DNA of 64,000 bases, from NCBI GenBank assembly GCA_040771825.1, contig JAXGZG010000001.1, positions 496,001 to 560,000 on the forward strand, read 5' to 3'. The position numbers and the translations under genes are program-made. Of this stretch, positions 23,806 through 33,081 are shown one piece after another. Below the pieces are notes generated by a model. That model had not been told where the DNA came from. It saw only the letters and a list, made by a program, of their open reading frames with translations, and searched no databases. The stretch comes from JAXGZG01 sp040771825 (lineage in GTDB: Bacteria; Bacillota; Sulfobacillia; Fermentithermobacillales; Fermentithermobacillaceae). Each line of letters opens with the position of its first letter. The first letter of the stretch is position 1.

Positions 23806-26800
23806 ATGAAAAAGAACGTGTGTTTGAAGTCTGCTTTGCGTCAGCCCATCCAAACCCTGGGCCTAGTATTCCTGGTCGGAGCCATATCCTTCGCGTTTGT
23901 CTCCAAAGTAGTGGAGCACCTGGTAGTTAACAGGGAGACAGACAGACTGGCGGGGTATTACCGCTCAATCGGCAGTCTTGAAAGGGTCGCTGCGGACGAC
24001 GGGAATGTCAGCCAAGCGGTAGCGCTGGTCTCGAAAAGCCAGCATGTGGCTATGGAGGATCGGCGGAGGCACTGCTCCGGGGCACTCCAGGGCATCTACA
24101 ACCCAGACGTGGACGGTAATTTTGCCGATACCTTTGTGCGTTCCGATGTGTTGTTTTGCGGGGAATTCGTCTCCAAGGCCCTCCTTTCCAAGAGAACGAA
24201 CTGGGTAGCGGAGTACCAGTTCCGCTTCGCCGTAGACAAAGTGTTGGTAGGTTACCCTGAGTACGTTCAAGAGGGCCGTGAGGTAAGGCTGGGGTACCTC
24301 GCCGATCCTATGAGTCTGGGTTTGAGACATGTCCCAGCGTACCCTGACGAACTGAAGACTGTATATGATTCTTTTGAGATAGGCCGGCGTTACCTCGTAA
24401 GGGCGCGCTTCGATCCCGATTACCAGAGATTTCTCAGGCGTCAGGACGAGGACTACTCGGAGGATATCCTCATGATCCAACCGCTGACCCAAAGCGGGGC
24501 GTGGTTCCAGAAGGTGGATCCGGGCGCCTCTGCTGACCTTGCGGATCCGACCTTGGCGGGGCTAGCCGAAGAACTGGCGATTCTGGAAGAAAATCAGCAT
24601 ACGATGTCGGTGTACAGCACCGCGGACATGAGCGCAATGCCCCTGGCTCAAGAAACCTCGAGGTTTCTTTACCTCACAAAGGGTCGGTGGCTAGATAGCG
24701 AGGACAATCTCGAAGGTCGGCGGGTGTGCGTGGTGCACAACGACTTCGCTGTGCGACGCGGCCTTTCGGTAGGTGACACCATGACGCTGAAGCTCCGGGA
24801 TCTGAAGAACCCGTTTTGCGGGATCATAGTCTCAAGCTATGGAGAGTCCTATTCCTTTGTCAGGCGCGCAGTAGACGTGCATCTCGGGTACATAGGGCTC
24901 GGTGAGGACTGGAACGCCTGGCAGGGCTACGAAACCCATAGCGAGAAGTTCGAGATCGTGGGACTTTACGGCATCCTCTGGGATCTGCAGCCCACCACAA
25001 TTAGCACCGAGATGTATATTCCGGACTCGTGCATGCCCGCCGGGTATTGCTCCAGGGAGCAAATGGACCTGAGCTTGTACAGTTTCGTCCTCGACTCGCC
25101 CGAGTATGAGATGGCCTTTTTGGCAGAGAACCGGCAGCTCCTTGAGGACCTGGGCATTCAGGTCTCCTTTGTGGAGACCGGTTGGCAGAACTTCCAGGCG
25201 GCCTGTGTCCCACTTAAGCGGTCCCTTGCCACAAACGTTCGGGTATTCTCCGCGGTGCTGATACCCGCAATGGCGCTGGCCGCTTTCCTGTACCGGTGGC
25301 AGCGGCGGAAAGACTTCGCCATCCTCCGGTCCATGGGTGTGCCTAAGGTCAAGGCTACCTGGCAATTGGTATGGGCCATGACTGCCATTGGAGCGGTAGG
25401 CGTTACGGGGGGCGGGCTTCTCGCCTGGGGTTACGCCCTAGGGAAGGCCAGAAGAACTCTGGCTTCTCTTCAAGGTCCCAAGGCCGCGAGTCTTTCTGCC
25501 GACCTCTCGCCGGCTTGGCTGGTGGGTCTATGCGCCGCGGCAATCGCTGTGTTGTTCACCTTCACAGTTGCGGGAGCATGGGCCGTATCGCGACGTCCTG
25601 TATTGGAACTCCTTCAGGGAACGGAGTCGAGGGCTGCCCGAAAGGGAAAACCGGTCGTGGGTACCCATAGTGGGAGCAAGGACGGCGTTGACGGACACTC
25701 GGGAAGGGAATGCCTCGTATCGCCCCATACCGCAAAGGTCGCGCAGGAGGGCCATATTGCCCGTTCAATGGAAGAGATTCCAATCGCCGGCGATCCTGGT
25801 TTTGCCCTGTCATCTAGATATGTGCTCAAACACATCCGTCGCGCGCCCTCAAAGTCTATCCTGACGGTGTCGGTGGCTTTGGGCTTCACACTGGCCTTGG
25901 GGTATCTTAGTTGGTCCATAGAACGCAACGAAGCCAAGCTCCATGAGCTTTACCGCGTCACCCAGGTTGAGGCCGAGATCGTGAAAACCAACCCTTCACT
26001 TGTTACCTCATCATGGGGCGGCGGGTTTATCCCGTCGGAGAAAGTTGACGCAGTGCTGAAAACGGGGTTTATCAAGGACGCCTATCTTCTTGGAACCGCA
26101 AGGGCCTCGACAGTAGGCGCCTTTGCAGGCGGGGAGGGGTTCGCGCGGGACTACAAGCGCATGGTGTCACGAATCCCGCTGTTAGGATGCAGCCAGCCGG
26201 AACGATTCTTCTTTTCCGAGCGTGAAATGACGGGAAATCTCAAGGTGGAGTATGCGGAGGGCTGGGATGAGAGCCTTTTCTCAAAGGATTTTGCCCTGGA
26301 CGGAAACGGCGGGCAGTTGCCCGTAGTGCTGCCTGTAGCGGTGATGTCGAATCTTCAGCTAGGGCTCGGGGATGGCGTCTGGCTCCAGAATAGCACGGCC
26401 TCAGCTTCTATCAACTGCAAGGTCGCCGGGCAGTACACTGGAATTGGCACGACCTCAGGCGACGGAGCGCCCATTCTGCTCCCCTTCTCTCTGCTAAAGG
26501 ACTTCGAGATAGATACTCTGCATTACCAGATCGCTAGATTTGTCTTGGATCCCGAAAGGAACCGGGAGTTACCGGAGTTTCGCGCCAAGATGGACGAGGT
26601 CTTTGATGCCGCCGACGGCGAGATCGTGGATGTAACTCTGATAGTCTGGGACGGACAGATGACCCAAGTGGTGGAGCCAATGGAGAAGAACCTCCTGCTC
26701 GTGAGGATACTCTACTCGGTGACCCTGACTGTTTCCACGCTGATCGCGGCAGGCCTCGGCGCTCTGATGGTGCTCCAATGCGCCCGAGAGGCTTCCATCA

Positions 26801-27054
26801 TGCGAGTGCTCGGCGTAACGAAGCGCCTGGCCCATTCCATGCTCTGCGGGGAGCAGGCATTGTTGTGCCTCCTGGGTTTGGTCCTTGGCCTAGGGTCGTA
26901 CGCTGTCCTGCGGGGCGGGCTATACGCCGCTTTTGCCGCCTCCTCCCTAGGGTGTGCGGCGCTGTATCTGGCCGGGTGTCTTGTTGGGGCCTGGCAGGGC
27001 GCAAGGTCGGTTACCAACGGGGCGCCTCTTGAACTGCTGCAGGTGAAAGAGTGA
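23806..27054 (+). CDS. Large ABC transporter permease with two FtsX/MacB-type modules
   Basis: The 1082-residue protein contains two FtsX-like units. Unit one has a membrane segment at about 15-35, a large external domain (about 40-470), and three segments (about 475-610). Unit two starts with a segment near 685-705, has an external domain (about 710-960), and ends with three or four segments (about 965-1070). The ATG at 23806 is chosen because a membrane segment follows at once; the open frame upstream is Arg-rich and without homology. It is followed after 66 nt by a LolD/MacB-type ATPase, so it probably exports or extracts a lipid or peptide, or acts mechanically on the envelope. The substrate is unknown. 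Confidence 0.85.
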   Translation: MKKNVCLKSALRQPIQTLGLVFLVGAISFAFVSKVVEHLVVNRETDRLAGYYRSIGSLERVAADDGNVSQAVALVSKSQHVAMEDRRRHCSGALQGIYNPDVDGNFADTFVRSDVLFCGEFVSKALLSKRTNWVAEYQFRFAVDKVLVGYPEYVQEGREVRLGYLADPMSLGLRHVPAYPDELKTVYDSFEIGRRYLVRARFDPDYQRFLRRQDEDYSEDILMIQPLTQSGAWFQKVDPGASADLADPTLAGLAEELAILEENQHTMSVYSTADMSAMPLAQETSRFLYLTKGRWLDSEDNLEGRRVCVVHNDFAVRRGLSVGDTMTLKLRDLKNPFCGIIVSSYGESYSFVRRAVDVHLGYIGLGEDWNAWQGYETHSEKFEIVGLYGILWDLQPTTISTEMYIPDSCMPAGYCSREQMDLSLYSFVLDSPEYEMAFLAENRQLLEDLGIQVSFVETGWQNFQAACVPLKRSLATNVRVFSAVLIPAMALAAFLYRWQRRKDFAILRSMGVPKVKATWQLVWAMTAIGAVGVTGGGLLAWGYALGKARRTLASLQGPKAASLSADLSPAWLVGLCAAAIAVLFTFTVAGAWAVSRRPVLELLQGTESRAARKGKPVVGTHSGSKDGVDGHSGRECLVSPHTAKVAQEGHIARSMEEIPIAGDPGFALSSRYVLKHIRRAPSKSILTVSVALGFTLALGYLSWSIERNEAKLHELYRVTQVEAEIVKTNPSLVTSSWGGGFIPSEKVDAVLKTGFIKDAYLLGTARASTVGAFAGGEGFARDYKRMVSRIPLLGCSQPERFFFSEREMTGNLKVEYAEGWDESLFSKDFALDGNGGQLPVVLPVAVMSNLQLGLGDGVWLQNSTASASINCKVAGQYTGIGTTSGDGAPILLPFSLLKDFEIDTLHYQIARFVLDPERNRELPEFRAKMDEVFDAADGEIVDVTLIVWDGQMTQVVEPMEKNLLLVRILYSVTLTVSTLIAAGLGALMVLQCAREASIMRVLGVTKRLAHSMLCGEQALLCLLGLVLGLGSYAVLRGGLYAAFAASSLGCAALYLAGCLVGAWQGARSVTNGAPLELLQVKE

Positions 27055-27120
27055 GGAAGACTGGTTGTTGTCCAGCGCCTGTACATGATCCCTTGGGATT
27101 GACGGGAGGGGGCAAGTGAG

Positions 27121-27879
27121 ATGCCTGAGTTAAGACTGGAAAACGTCAGCTATCGTTACAAGAACGCAGACCGGGCAGCGGTGGACGACGTATCGTGCAC
27201 CTTTCGGGGCGGAGAGGTATGTGCTGTGGTTGGGCCTTCGGGTAGCGGCAAGACGACCCTTCTTTCGATCATGGCGGGGCTCGACAAGCCTTCGTCGGGA
27301 AGGGTTCTCATGGACGGTGAGGACCTCGCCTCTATGGACTTGGACCGCTACCGCCGCGAGCAGGTCTCCATGATCTTTCAGGCGTTTCACCTGTTCCCAT
27401 TGCTTACAGTGCTGGAGAATGTCTCTTTTCCCATGGAATTGGCCGGAGTATCAGAAGCGGTCGCCAAAATCCGGGCAAATGAGCTTCTGGCGGCGGTGGG
27501 CATAGAGGAAGAAGAGCGCGGGCGGTTCCCGGCCAACCTCTCAGGGGGCGAACAACAACGGGTGGCCATAGCCCGTGCGCTGGCTACTGGGGCTAAAGTT
27601 CTCTTGGCAGACGAACCCACCGGGAACCTGGACGTGGCCAATGGTCGGCGCGTCATGGACATCCTGGCCAAACTGGCCCACGACGAAGATTACTGCGTCG
27701 TGGTGGTCACCCATAACCTCGCCATAGCCGATGCAGCCGACAAGGTTTGGCGTATGACCGACGGCGCGTTGTGCGAAAGTGAGCCCGTGCGCCGAGAACA
27801 GCCGCAGTCTCTACTTGACTCGCCTCGCCGCCCTACATACCATGGTGGCAGTTCCAGGAAAGTGAAGTGTCTTGTTTGA
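27121..27879 (+). CDS. ABC transporter ATP-binding protein (LolD/MacB type)
   Basis: The 252-residue protein has Walker A GPSGSGKTT (about 38-46), Q-loop IFQAFHLFP, signature LSGGEQQRVAIARAL, Walker B VLLADEPTG and the H-loop VVVTHN. This is the subgroup that works with FtsX-type permeases and so pairs with the upstream double permease. GGGAGGGGG precedes the ATG. The last 25 residues are an unconserved tail. The stop overlaps the start of the nucleotidyltransferase-HEPN gene by 13 nt. Confidence 0.93.
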   Translation: MPELRLENVSYRYKNADRAAVDDVSCTFRGGEVCAVVGPSGSGKTTLLSIMAGLDKPSSGRVLMDGEDLASMDLDRYRREQVSMIFQAFHLFPLLTVLENVSFPMELAGVSEAVAKIRANELLAAVGIEEEERGRFPANLSGGEQQRVAIARALATGAKVLLADEPTGNLDVANGRRVMDILAKLAHDEDYCVVVVTHNLAIADAADKVWRMTDGALCESEPVRREQPQSLLDSPRRPTYHGGSSRKVKCLV

Positions 27880-28778
27880 GATTCGCGAGGCGCCTAGAGA
27901 GAATAGATATCGAACCCCACCTCGCCGACTTGGCGTTGTTCTTTACGTCCCAACCCGATATCTTGGCTGCGTACATCTATGGGTCCTATGGTACCGTGTA
28001 CCAGACGGTCTTAAGCGATGTTGACCTGGCCGTTCTGTTTCACAAAGATTGTTGCCCTGATAGTAGGAGGATCTTGGCTCTCGAAGCCGCCATCTCTAGC
28101 ATCTGCCGTGAAGACGACATCAATGTGTTGGTGCTGAACGACGCGCCCATCATGCTCCAGTTCAAGGCTTTGATTACAGGAAGAGCCATCTACGAGAAAG
28201 ACCCTGTAGCCGTGCAGGAGTTTCGCGAATTTGCCTGCAGGTCTTGCTGGGATTTTGGGCCGTTCCACCGGGCTTCGTGTCGCGACTACGATGAGTTCCT
28301 AGGCGAAGTATATGTTCGAGATCGGACAAAGCGCGGAGTAGACCGGGATAAAGTGAGAGGGAAAGTGGCCTCTATCAGCAAGAACCTAACCCTTCTCCGT
28401 GGGCTGGCTGAGACTTCTCGGGAGGCCTTCAACGAGGCATCCGTCGAGTTTCACGCTACTCTGCGTCTGCTCCAAGTTTCCATAGAGGCAATGATCGACA
28501 TTGGAAGTCACATTGCGTCGAGGGAGGGCTTGGGGTCTCCTCGTAGCTATGGCGAAGTGTTTGACCTTCTGGTTTCTGGGAAAGTCATTCCTACCGAGTT
28601 CCTCCCCTGGGCCAAAGAGATGGTGAGGTTTCGTAACCGGATGGTGCATCTCTATATGGACATTGATGTCGGTTACGTCTACAGTCTTCTCCACGATGGA
28701 CTGGGTGATTTCGAGACTTTCGTGGGCCTGATTGTCTCCAAGTATCTGCCCCCTGGTAGTAAGGAGGTGCCCCAATGA
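27867..28778 (+). CDS. Fused nucleotidyltransferase (MNT) - HEPN/DUF86 protein
   Basis: The 303-residue protein joins two domains usually coded by separate toxin-antitoxin genes. The N-terminal half has the minimal nucleotidyltransferase motif with Gly39, Ser40 and Asp51-x-Asp53 (SDVDLAV). The C-terminal half is helical and ends in the HEPN/HepT motif: Arg256 to His261 (RNRMVH) with Tyr263, giving RX4HXY. In MntA-HepT systems the nucleotidyltransferase adds AMP to that Tyr and silences the HEPN RNase. Here control would be within one chain. The GTG start overlaps the ABC ATPase gene, so it is made with the transporter, which is unusual. Confidence 0.82.
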   Translation: MSCLRFARRLERIDIEPHLADLALFFTSQPDILAAYIYGSYGTVYQTVLSDVDLAVLFHKDCCPDSRRILALEAAISSICREDDINVLVLNDAPIMLQFKALITGRAIYEKDPVAVQEFREFACRSCWDFGPFHRASCRDYDEFLGEVYVRDRTKRGVDRDKVRGKVASISKNLTLLRGLAETSREAFNEASVEFHATLRLLQVSIEAMIDIGSHIASREGLGSPRSYGEVFDLLVSGKVIPTEFLPWAKEMVRFRNRMVHLYMDIDVGYVYSLLHDGLGDFETFVGLIVSKYLPPGSKEVPQ

Positions 28779-28857
28779 CCGTTTCCTCGCCTTCAGCCTA
28801 GATACGAAATTCGGCCCTCCGGCAGTTGGTGCCGGTTGGGAGCAGGAGGGGATTCGG

Positions 28858-29982
28858 TTGTCCGGGGAGAACATATCGGCTCCGGCAGTTGTCACACAGA
28901 ACCTTACCAAGGTTTTCGCCATGCGGCAAAGCCATAAGGGCGGGGCGTCTTTGTCCCAGGTGCGCGCAGTTGACGATTTGAGCCTGGAGATCCAGCGCGG
29001 AAGCCTGTTCGGCCTACTAGGCGTGAATGGGGCCGGCAAGACTACCACAGTGAAGATGCTTAGCACCCTGCTGGAACCCACCCAAGGCAGGGCGTTTGTG
29101 GACGGATATGACACCGTGAAAGATGCGGTCAATGTCCGCAGCAGTATTGGTTGCCTTCTGAGCGGGGACAGGTCTCACTACTGGAAGCTTACAGCCAGAG
29201 AAAACCTTCGTTTCTTCGGGACCATGTACCACATGGAACCCAGAAGTCTCTCACCGCGCATCGACTACGTCCTGCGGCTCATGGGCCTCTCGGAAAGGGC
29301 CGACGAGCGGGTGGAAAACTATTCCGCCGGCATGAGACAGAGGCTAGGGTTAGCTAGGGCCATCCTCCATGACCCGCCTGTCCTTTTCCTTGATGAACCC
29401 ACCACAGGGTTAGACGTTCATTCTGCCAGGGCTCTCAGGCAGATGGTAGTTGAGCTGGCTCTGGAGGGCAAGGCAGTGCTCTTAACCACTCACAACCTTC
29501 AGGAAGCTCAGGACATCTGCACCAAGGTGGCAATCATCCATGGTGGTAGGTTGGTGGCCTTGGATGCCCCCGAGCGGCTTCGGGAGCGGAGCCAGGGAGT
29601 AGACGTCGTGGAGATCAAATGCGAGAAGGTAGGGGCGGACTTCCACTCGCCTCAGGATCCTCAAGAATCGCCTGAAAGAGTAATCACACGAGTGGCTCAA
29701 AGTGCGGGGTATGGCGTGGGTAGTGCAGGTCAGACGGCAGGGCATGGACCTTCTTTGGTCCTCGAGAGTTCTTTGCCCGACCAAGGCAAAGAGTGGAATG
29801 TGCGGCTCAAGGGCGTCAATGTCGCCAGTCTGATGGCAGACTTGTTGGCCTGTCTTGCGGATGGGGGATGGAGGGTTACCGGCATCAACGTGAAGCGTCC
29901 AGACCTGGAAGACGTGTTCGTGGAGATGACAGGCCAAAGGGAGGGATCCGGAGATGACGTCGAGCTTCGTCAAGGGCCATAG
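28858..29982 (+). CDS. ABC-2 type transporter ATP-binding protein
   Basis: The protein is an ABC ATPase of the drug/polysaccharide export (DrrA/CcmA) type with Walker A GVNGAGKTT, signature YSAGMRQRLGLARAI, Walker B VLFLDEPTTGLD and H-loop LTTHN. The C-terminal part has an unconserved insert (about 260-320) before the usual end DLEDVFVEMTG. The TTG at 28858 (374 residues) is preceded by AGGAGGG; the longer open frame starts within the previous gene. It overlaps the first permease gene by 29 nt. Confidence 0.9.
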   Translation: MSGENISAPAVVTQNLTKVFAMRQSHKGGASLSQVRAVDDLSLEIQRGSLFGLLGVNGAGKTTTVKMLSTLLEPTQGRAFVDGYDTVKDAVNVRSSIGCLLSGDRSHYWKLTARENLRFFGTMYHMEPRSLSPRIDYVLRLMGLSERADERVENYSAGMRQRLGLARAILHDPPVLFLDEPTTGLDVHSARALRQMVVELALEGKAVLLTTHNLQEAQDICTKVAIIHGGRLVALDAPERLRERSQGVDVVEIKCEKVGADFHSPQDPQESPERVITRVAQSAGYGVGSAGQTAGHGPSLVLESSLPDQGKEWNVRLKGVNVASLMADLLACLADGGWRVTGINVKRPDLEDVFVEMTGQREGSGDDVELRQGP

Positions 29983-30862
29983 CGCCGAAGGTAGGCCAGT
30001 AGGGTCCCAAAAGGGGAGCGCTAGGAGGCCGGGTCTTCTCGGGAACCTCCGCTTGGTAGGGGCCTTGACCAAGAAGAAGATTCTTCACGAGGCAGCCTAC
30101 AAGGTTCAGCTCTTGATGTGGTTGGTGGCTCCGTTTTTGGGTGTCGCCATATACGTGTTTGAAGCCAGATTCTATTCGGGCCCGGGTGACGGAGGGAAGG
30201 CGCTGTTTGCTTCCCTATCAGGCACGGCTCAATACTCAGCCTTCATCGCCATCGGCGCCACAATGTACAACTGGGTCATCAACATCCTTTGGGAGGTGGG
30301 CTTCTCCCTCCGCGATGAGCAAGAAGAAGGCACCCTGGAGCAACTCTGGTTGACCCCGGCACCCAGATGGCTTTTGGTGGCGGGTACATCTACGGCCAAC
30401 ACGGTGGTGAATTCCACAACCTCTTTGGTAGTCCTTCTTCTGACCCGCCTGGCTTTTGGCATGTCGGTTCAGATAGATTGGGGTCTCCTTCTGTTCATTT
30501 GTGTCATCTCATGGGTGGCTCTGTACGGCTTAGGGTTTGTGTATTCTGGTATGGTGATGCTCCTAAAAGACGCCCAAGGCGTGGTATCCTTGGGGAACGA
30601 GATTCTGCTCCTTCTTTCGGGGGCGGTGTTCCCCTTAGGCGTATTGCCTCTGTTGGTGCGCCGGTTCGCCAAAATCACTCCGTTGGCCTGGGTGCTGTCT
30701 GCCTTGCGGGGAGTTACCCTAGAGGGCCGCGGTTGGACCGAACTGCGTACCGAACTCGTGGTCGTGACGGGCATGGCAATGGTGATGCCCGCTCTAGGCT
30801 ACTTACTGTTTACCAGGCTCGAGACTCTGACCAGGCGAAGGGGGAGTCTCGGTGGATACTAG
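29954..30862 (+). CDS. ABC-2 type permease
   Basis: The 302-residue membrane protein has six hydrophobic segments and the ABC-2 hallmark RDEQEEGTLEQLWLTP between the second and third, with PLAWVLSALRGV before the last. It forms an export channel with the second permease and the upstream ATPase. The start overlaps the ATPase gene and the end overlaps the next permease gene by 11 nt, which indicates coupled translation. The substrate is unknown. Confidence 0.88.
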   Translation: MTSSFVKGHSAEGRPVGSQKGSARRPGLLGNLRLVGALTKKKILHEAAYKVQLLMWLVAPFLGVAIYVFEARFYSGPGDGGKALFASLSGTAQYSAFIAIGATMYNWVINILWEVGFSLRDEQEEGTLEQLWLTPAPRWLLVAGTSTANTVVNSTTSLVVLLLTRLAFGMSVQIDWGLLLFICVISWVALYGLGFVYSGMVMLLKDAQGVVSLGNEILLLLSGAVFPLGVLPLLVRRFAKITPLAWVLSALRGVTLEGRGWTELRTELVVVTGMAMVMPALGYLLFTRLETLTRRRGSLGGY

Positions 30863-31745
30863 ATGCAGGAAGGAATCCCCCCGGGTTGCGGTTTGGAATG
30901 CCGTCCGGGTCGCCGTCCGCGACGGGCTAAGGCACGCCCCTAGGACAATCTGGGCAGTAGTCCTCCAGAAATGGCTGCATTACGCCCGTTACCCGGCGAA
31001 CTTCTGGTCGCTCCTCCTAGCCCCCTTCTTTTCTTTGGCTGTGTCGGCCTTCATGGCGCGATCGCTGTCAGGGGCAGAGGGGACGTTCCCAGGGGATGGC
31101 TCGGTATCGGGTATCAGCGACTACCGCGGGTTCATACTGGCGTCTACCATCATGTGGACCTATATCCAAGGGCAGCTATACTTGTCCTTCTCCTTGGAAA
31201 CCGAGATGCGCAGGGGTACATTGGAGGCGTTGTCGCTCACCCCGACTCCCAGATGGTGCTATCTGACAGGCCTTGCCGTTTATCAGATGCAGAGATCTAC
31301 GCTCAATGCGGTGTGCGGCTTGCTTTTGGGCGTGATTACTTTCGGGCCTGTCCCTGTGGCAGACTGGGGCGCCGTGGTCTGGGTAATGGTCCTGAGCGCC
31401 GTAGCAGTGTATGGCTATGGCTTGGTCTTGGCATCGCTGGTGCTAGTGTTCAGGTCGGGGATCTTCACGTATGTGTGGGATACTTTGCTGCCTTTGCTGG
31501 CCGGAGCATCCTATTCCGTGGCAGTCCTGCCTGGCCCCGTCCAGGCCATATCCAGGTGCATACCGGTAACCTACGGGCTCGACCTTTTGAGATGGGCGGT
31601 TTCGGGTAGCCTCACAATAATGCCTGTTCGGGTAGAAATGGCGGTCTTGGCAGTCTCGGGCCTCGTCTTAGTGGCCGTCGGGCTCGCGCTATTCGACCGT
31701 CTGGAAAGAAGGGCAAAAGTGACCGGGTCCTTTGGGCAGTTCTGA
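30852..31745 (+). CDS. ABC-2 type permease
   Basis: The 297-residue membrane protein is a paralogue of the upstream permease, with the hallmark ETEMRRGTLEALSLTPTP and six predicted segments, ending RAKVTGSFGQF. The GTG start overlaps the previous gene by 11 nt. It completes the three-gene ABC-2 exporter. Confidence 0.88.
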   Translation: MDTRCRKESPRVAVWNAVRVAVRDGLRHAPRTIWAVVLQKWLHYARYPANFWSLLLAPFFSLAVSAFMARSLSGAEGTFPGDGSVSGISDYRGFILASTIMWTYIQGQLYLSFSLETEMRRGTLEALSLTPTPRWCYLTGLAVYQMQRSTLNAVCGLLLGVITFGPVPVADWGAVVWVMVLSAVAVYGYGLVLASLVLVFRSGIFTYVWDTLLPLLAGASYSVAVLPGPVQAISRCIPVTYGLDLLRWAVSGSLTIMPVRVEMAVLAVSGLVLVAVGLALFDRLERRAKVTGSFGQF

Positions 31746-31852
31746 GTGCCTTGGGGGGACGGTTGTCCCATGTTCCTGAGTGCTTCCGCCCAAGTCGCAG
31801 GAGAGAGGGCTCTTCTAGACGAATTATGTCCTGTATGAGAGGAGGCGGCGCC

Positions 31853-33064
31853 ATGGTGCTTTGCGACACAGTAAGCGATCTAAAGGAACTTTGGCAACTG
31901 GACCCTTCTTTTACCTTCCTTAACCACGGTTCGTTCGGAGCGACACCCAAGAGTATTCTGGCAGAGCAATACAGACTGCATCTTCACATCGAGAGCCAGC
32001 CCGTACGCTTCTATCAGAGGGAAATCGAGTCCATGCTGGATGCCTCCAGGGAGAAACTGGCCACGCTTTTGGGAGTAGACGCGGAAGGCGTGGTGTTTGT
32101 CCCTAACGCCACCACCGGCGTCAACGCAGTTCTGAGATCACTCCGGTTCGCTCCCGGCGAGGAGATCCTCATCACGGACCACGAGTACAATGCCTGCAGA
32201 AACGCAGCGGAGTTTGTGGCCAAGAGAGATGGAGCGACGGTGAGAGTTGTGGACGTGCCCTTAGCGGGAGTCACTCCGCAGAGAGTGAAGGACCTTGTGT
32301 TGGGCGCCGTCACCAAGAAGACGCGCCTCCTCATGATCGACCACGTCACAAGCCCTACGGCTCTCATTTTCCCTGTACAGGAAATCATTGATGGGCTGGA
32401 TGGAACCGGAGTTGAAGTGCTAGTTGACGGGGCTCACGCTCCGGGGATGGTTCCTCTTGATCTGACCACCCTGGGAGCCCATTACTACACGGGTAATTGC
32501 CATAAATGGCTATGCAGCCCCAAAGGCGCGGCCTTTCTCTATGTGAGAGAGGACAAGCGTCCCCAGGTTCGCCCGGTCACCATAAGTCACGGAGCCAACT
32601 CAAGAAGAACCGACAGGACCATCTTTCGTCAGGAATTTGACTGGACCGGGACGGGTGATTACTCTCCATACATTATGGTGGGCAAGTCTATCGAGTTTGT
32701 GGAGTCTCTGTACCGTGGCGGCATCAGCGAACTAATGAGCATAAACCATAAGAAAGTCCTGGAAGCAGGGAAAGCGCTTTGCGAAAGGTTCGACGTGCCC
32801 TGGGAGGTTCCGCCCGAGATGATCGGGTCAATGGCGTCGCTCCCAATCCTGCCTCTAGAGGATGAGCCTGCGCCTGCAAACAGGCGGTTTGACCCGATTC
32901 AAGATAGGCTTTACCACCAGTACGGGGTAGAAGTGCCCATTATTTCATGGCCGTCTTCTGGACACAGGTTGGTCAGGATATCGCGTCAAGCCTACAACAC
33001 AGAGGCCGACTATGAGCGCCTTGGAGACGCCGTGGCGGAGATCCTTTCTGTTTCCCGACACTAA
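31853..33064 (+). CDS. Class V aminotransferase (isopenicillin-N epimerase-like)
   Basis: The 403-residue protein has the start FLNHGSFGATP, the PLP-binding Asp in VLVDGAHAPGM and the PLP Lys in NCHKWLCSPKG. This is typical of the isopenicillin-N epimerase/cysteine desulfurase-like branch. These act on amino acids (desulfuration, epimerisation or C-N/C-S bond breaking); the substrate is not clear. The ATG at 31853 follows GAGGAGG; the frame extends upstream over the end of the permease operon. An SDR gene follows after 17 nt. Confidence 0.87.
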   Translation: MVLCDTVSDLKELWQLDPSFTFLNHGSFGATPKSILAEQYRLHLHIESQPVRFYQREIESMLDASREKLATLLGVDAEGVVFVPNATTGVNAVLRSLRFAPGEEILITDHEYNACRNAAEFVAKRDGATVRVVDVPLAGVTPQRVKDLVLGAVTKKTRLLMIDHVTSPTALIFPVQEIIDGLDGTGVEVLVDGAHAPGMVPLDLTTLGAHYYTGNCHKWLCSPKGAAFLYVREDKRPQVRPVTISHGANSRRTDRTIFRQEFDWTGTGDYSPYIMVGKSIEFVESLYRGGISELMSINHKKVLEAGKALCERFDVPWEVPPEMIGSMASLPILPLEDEPAPANRRFDPIQDRLYHQYGVEVPIISWPSSGHRLVRISRQAYNTEADYERLGDAVAEILSVSRH

Positions 33065-33081
33065 GCATGGGAGGTAAGAAC

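Noticed and set aside
28386..29132. Minus-strand frame of 248 codons
   Set aside because: It is antisense to the nucleotidyltransferase-HEPN gene and the ABC ATPase gene, both of which have convincing motifs.
30971..31609. Plus-strand frame of 212 codons in another frame of the ABC-2 permease
   Set aside because: The overlapping permease has the family motif and membrane segments; this frame has no ribosome binding site or sensible composition.
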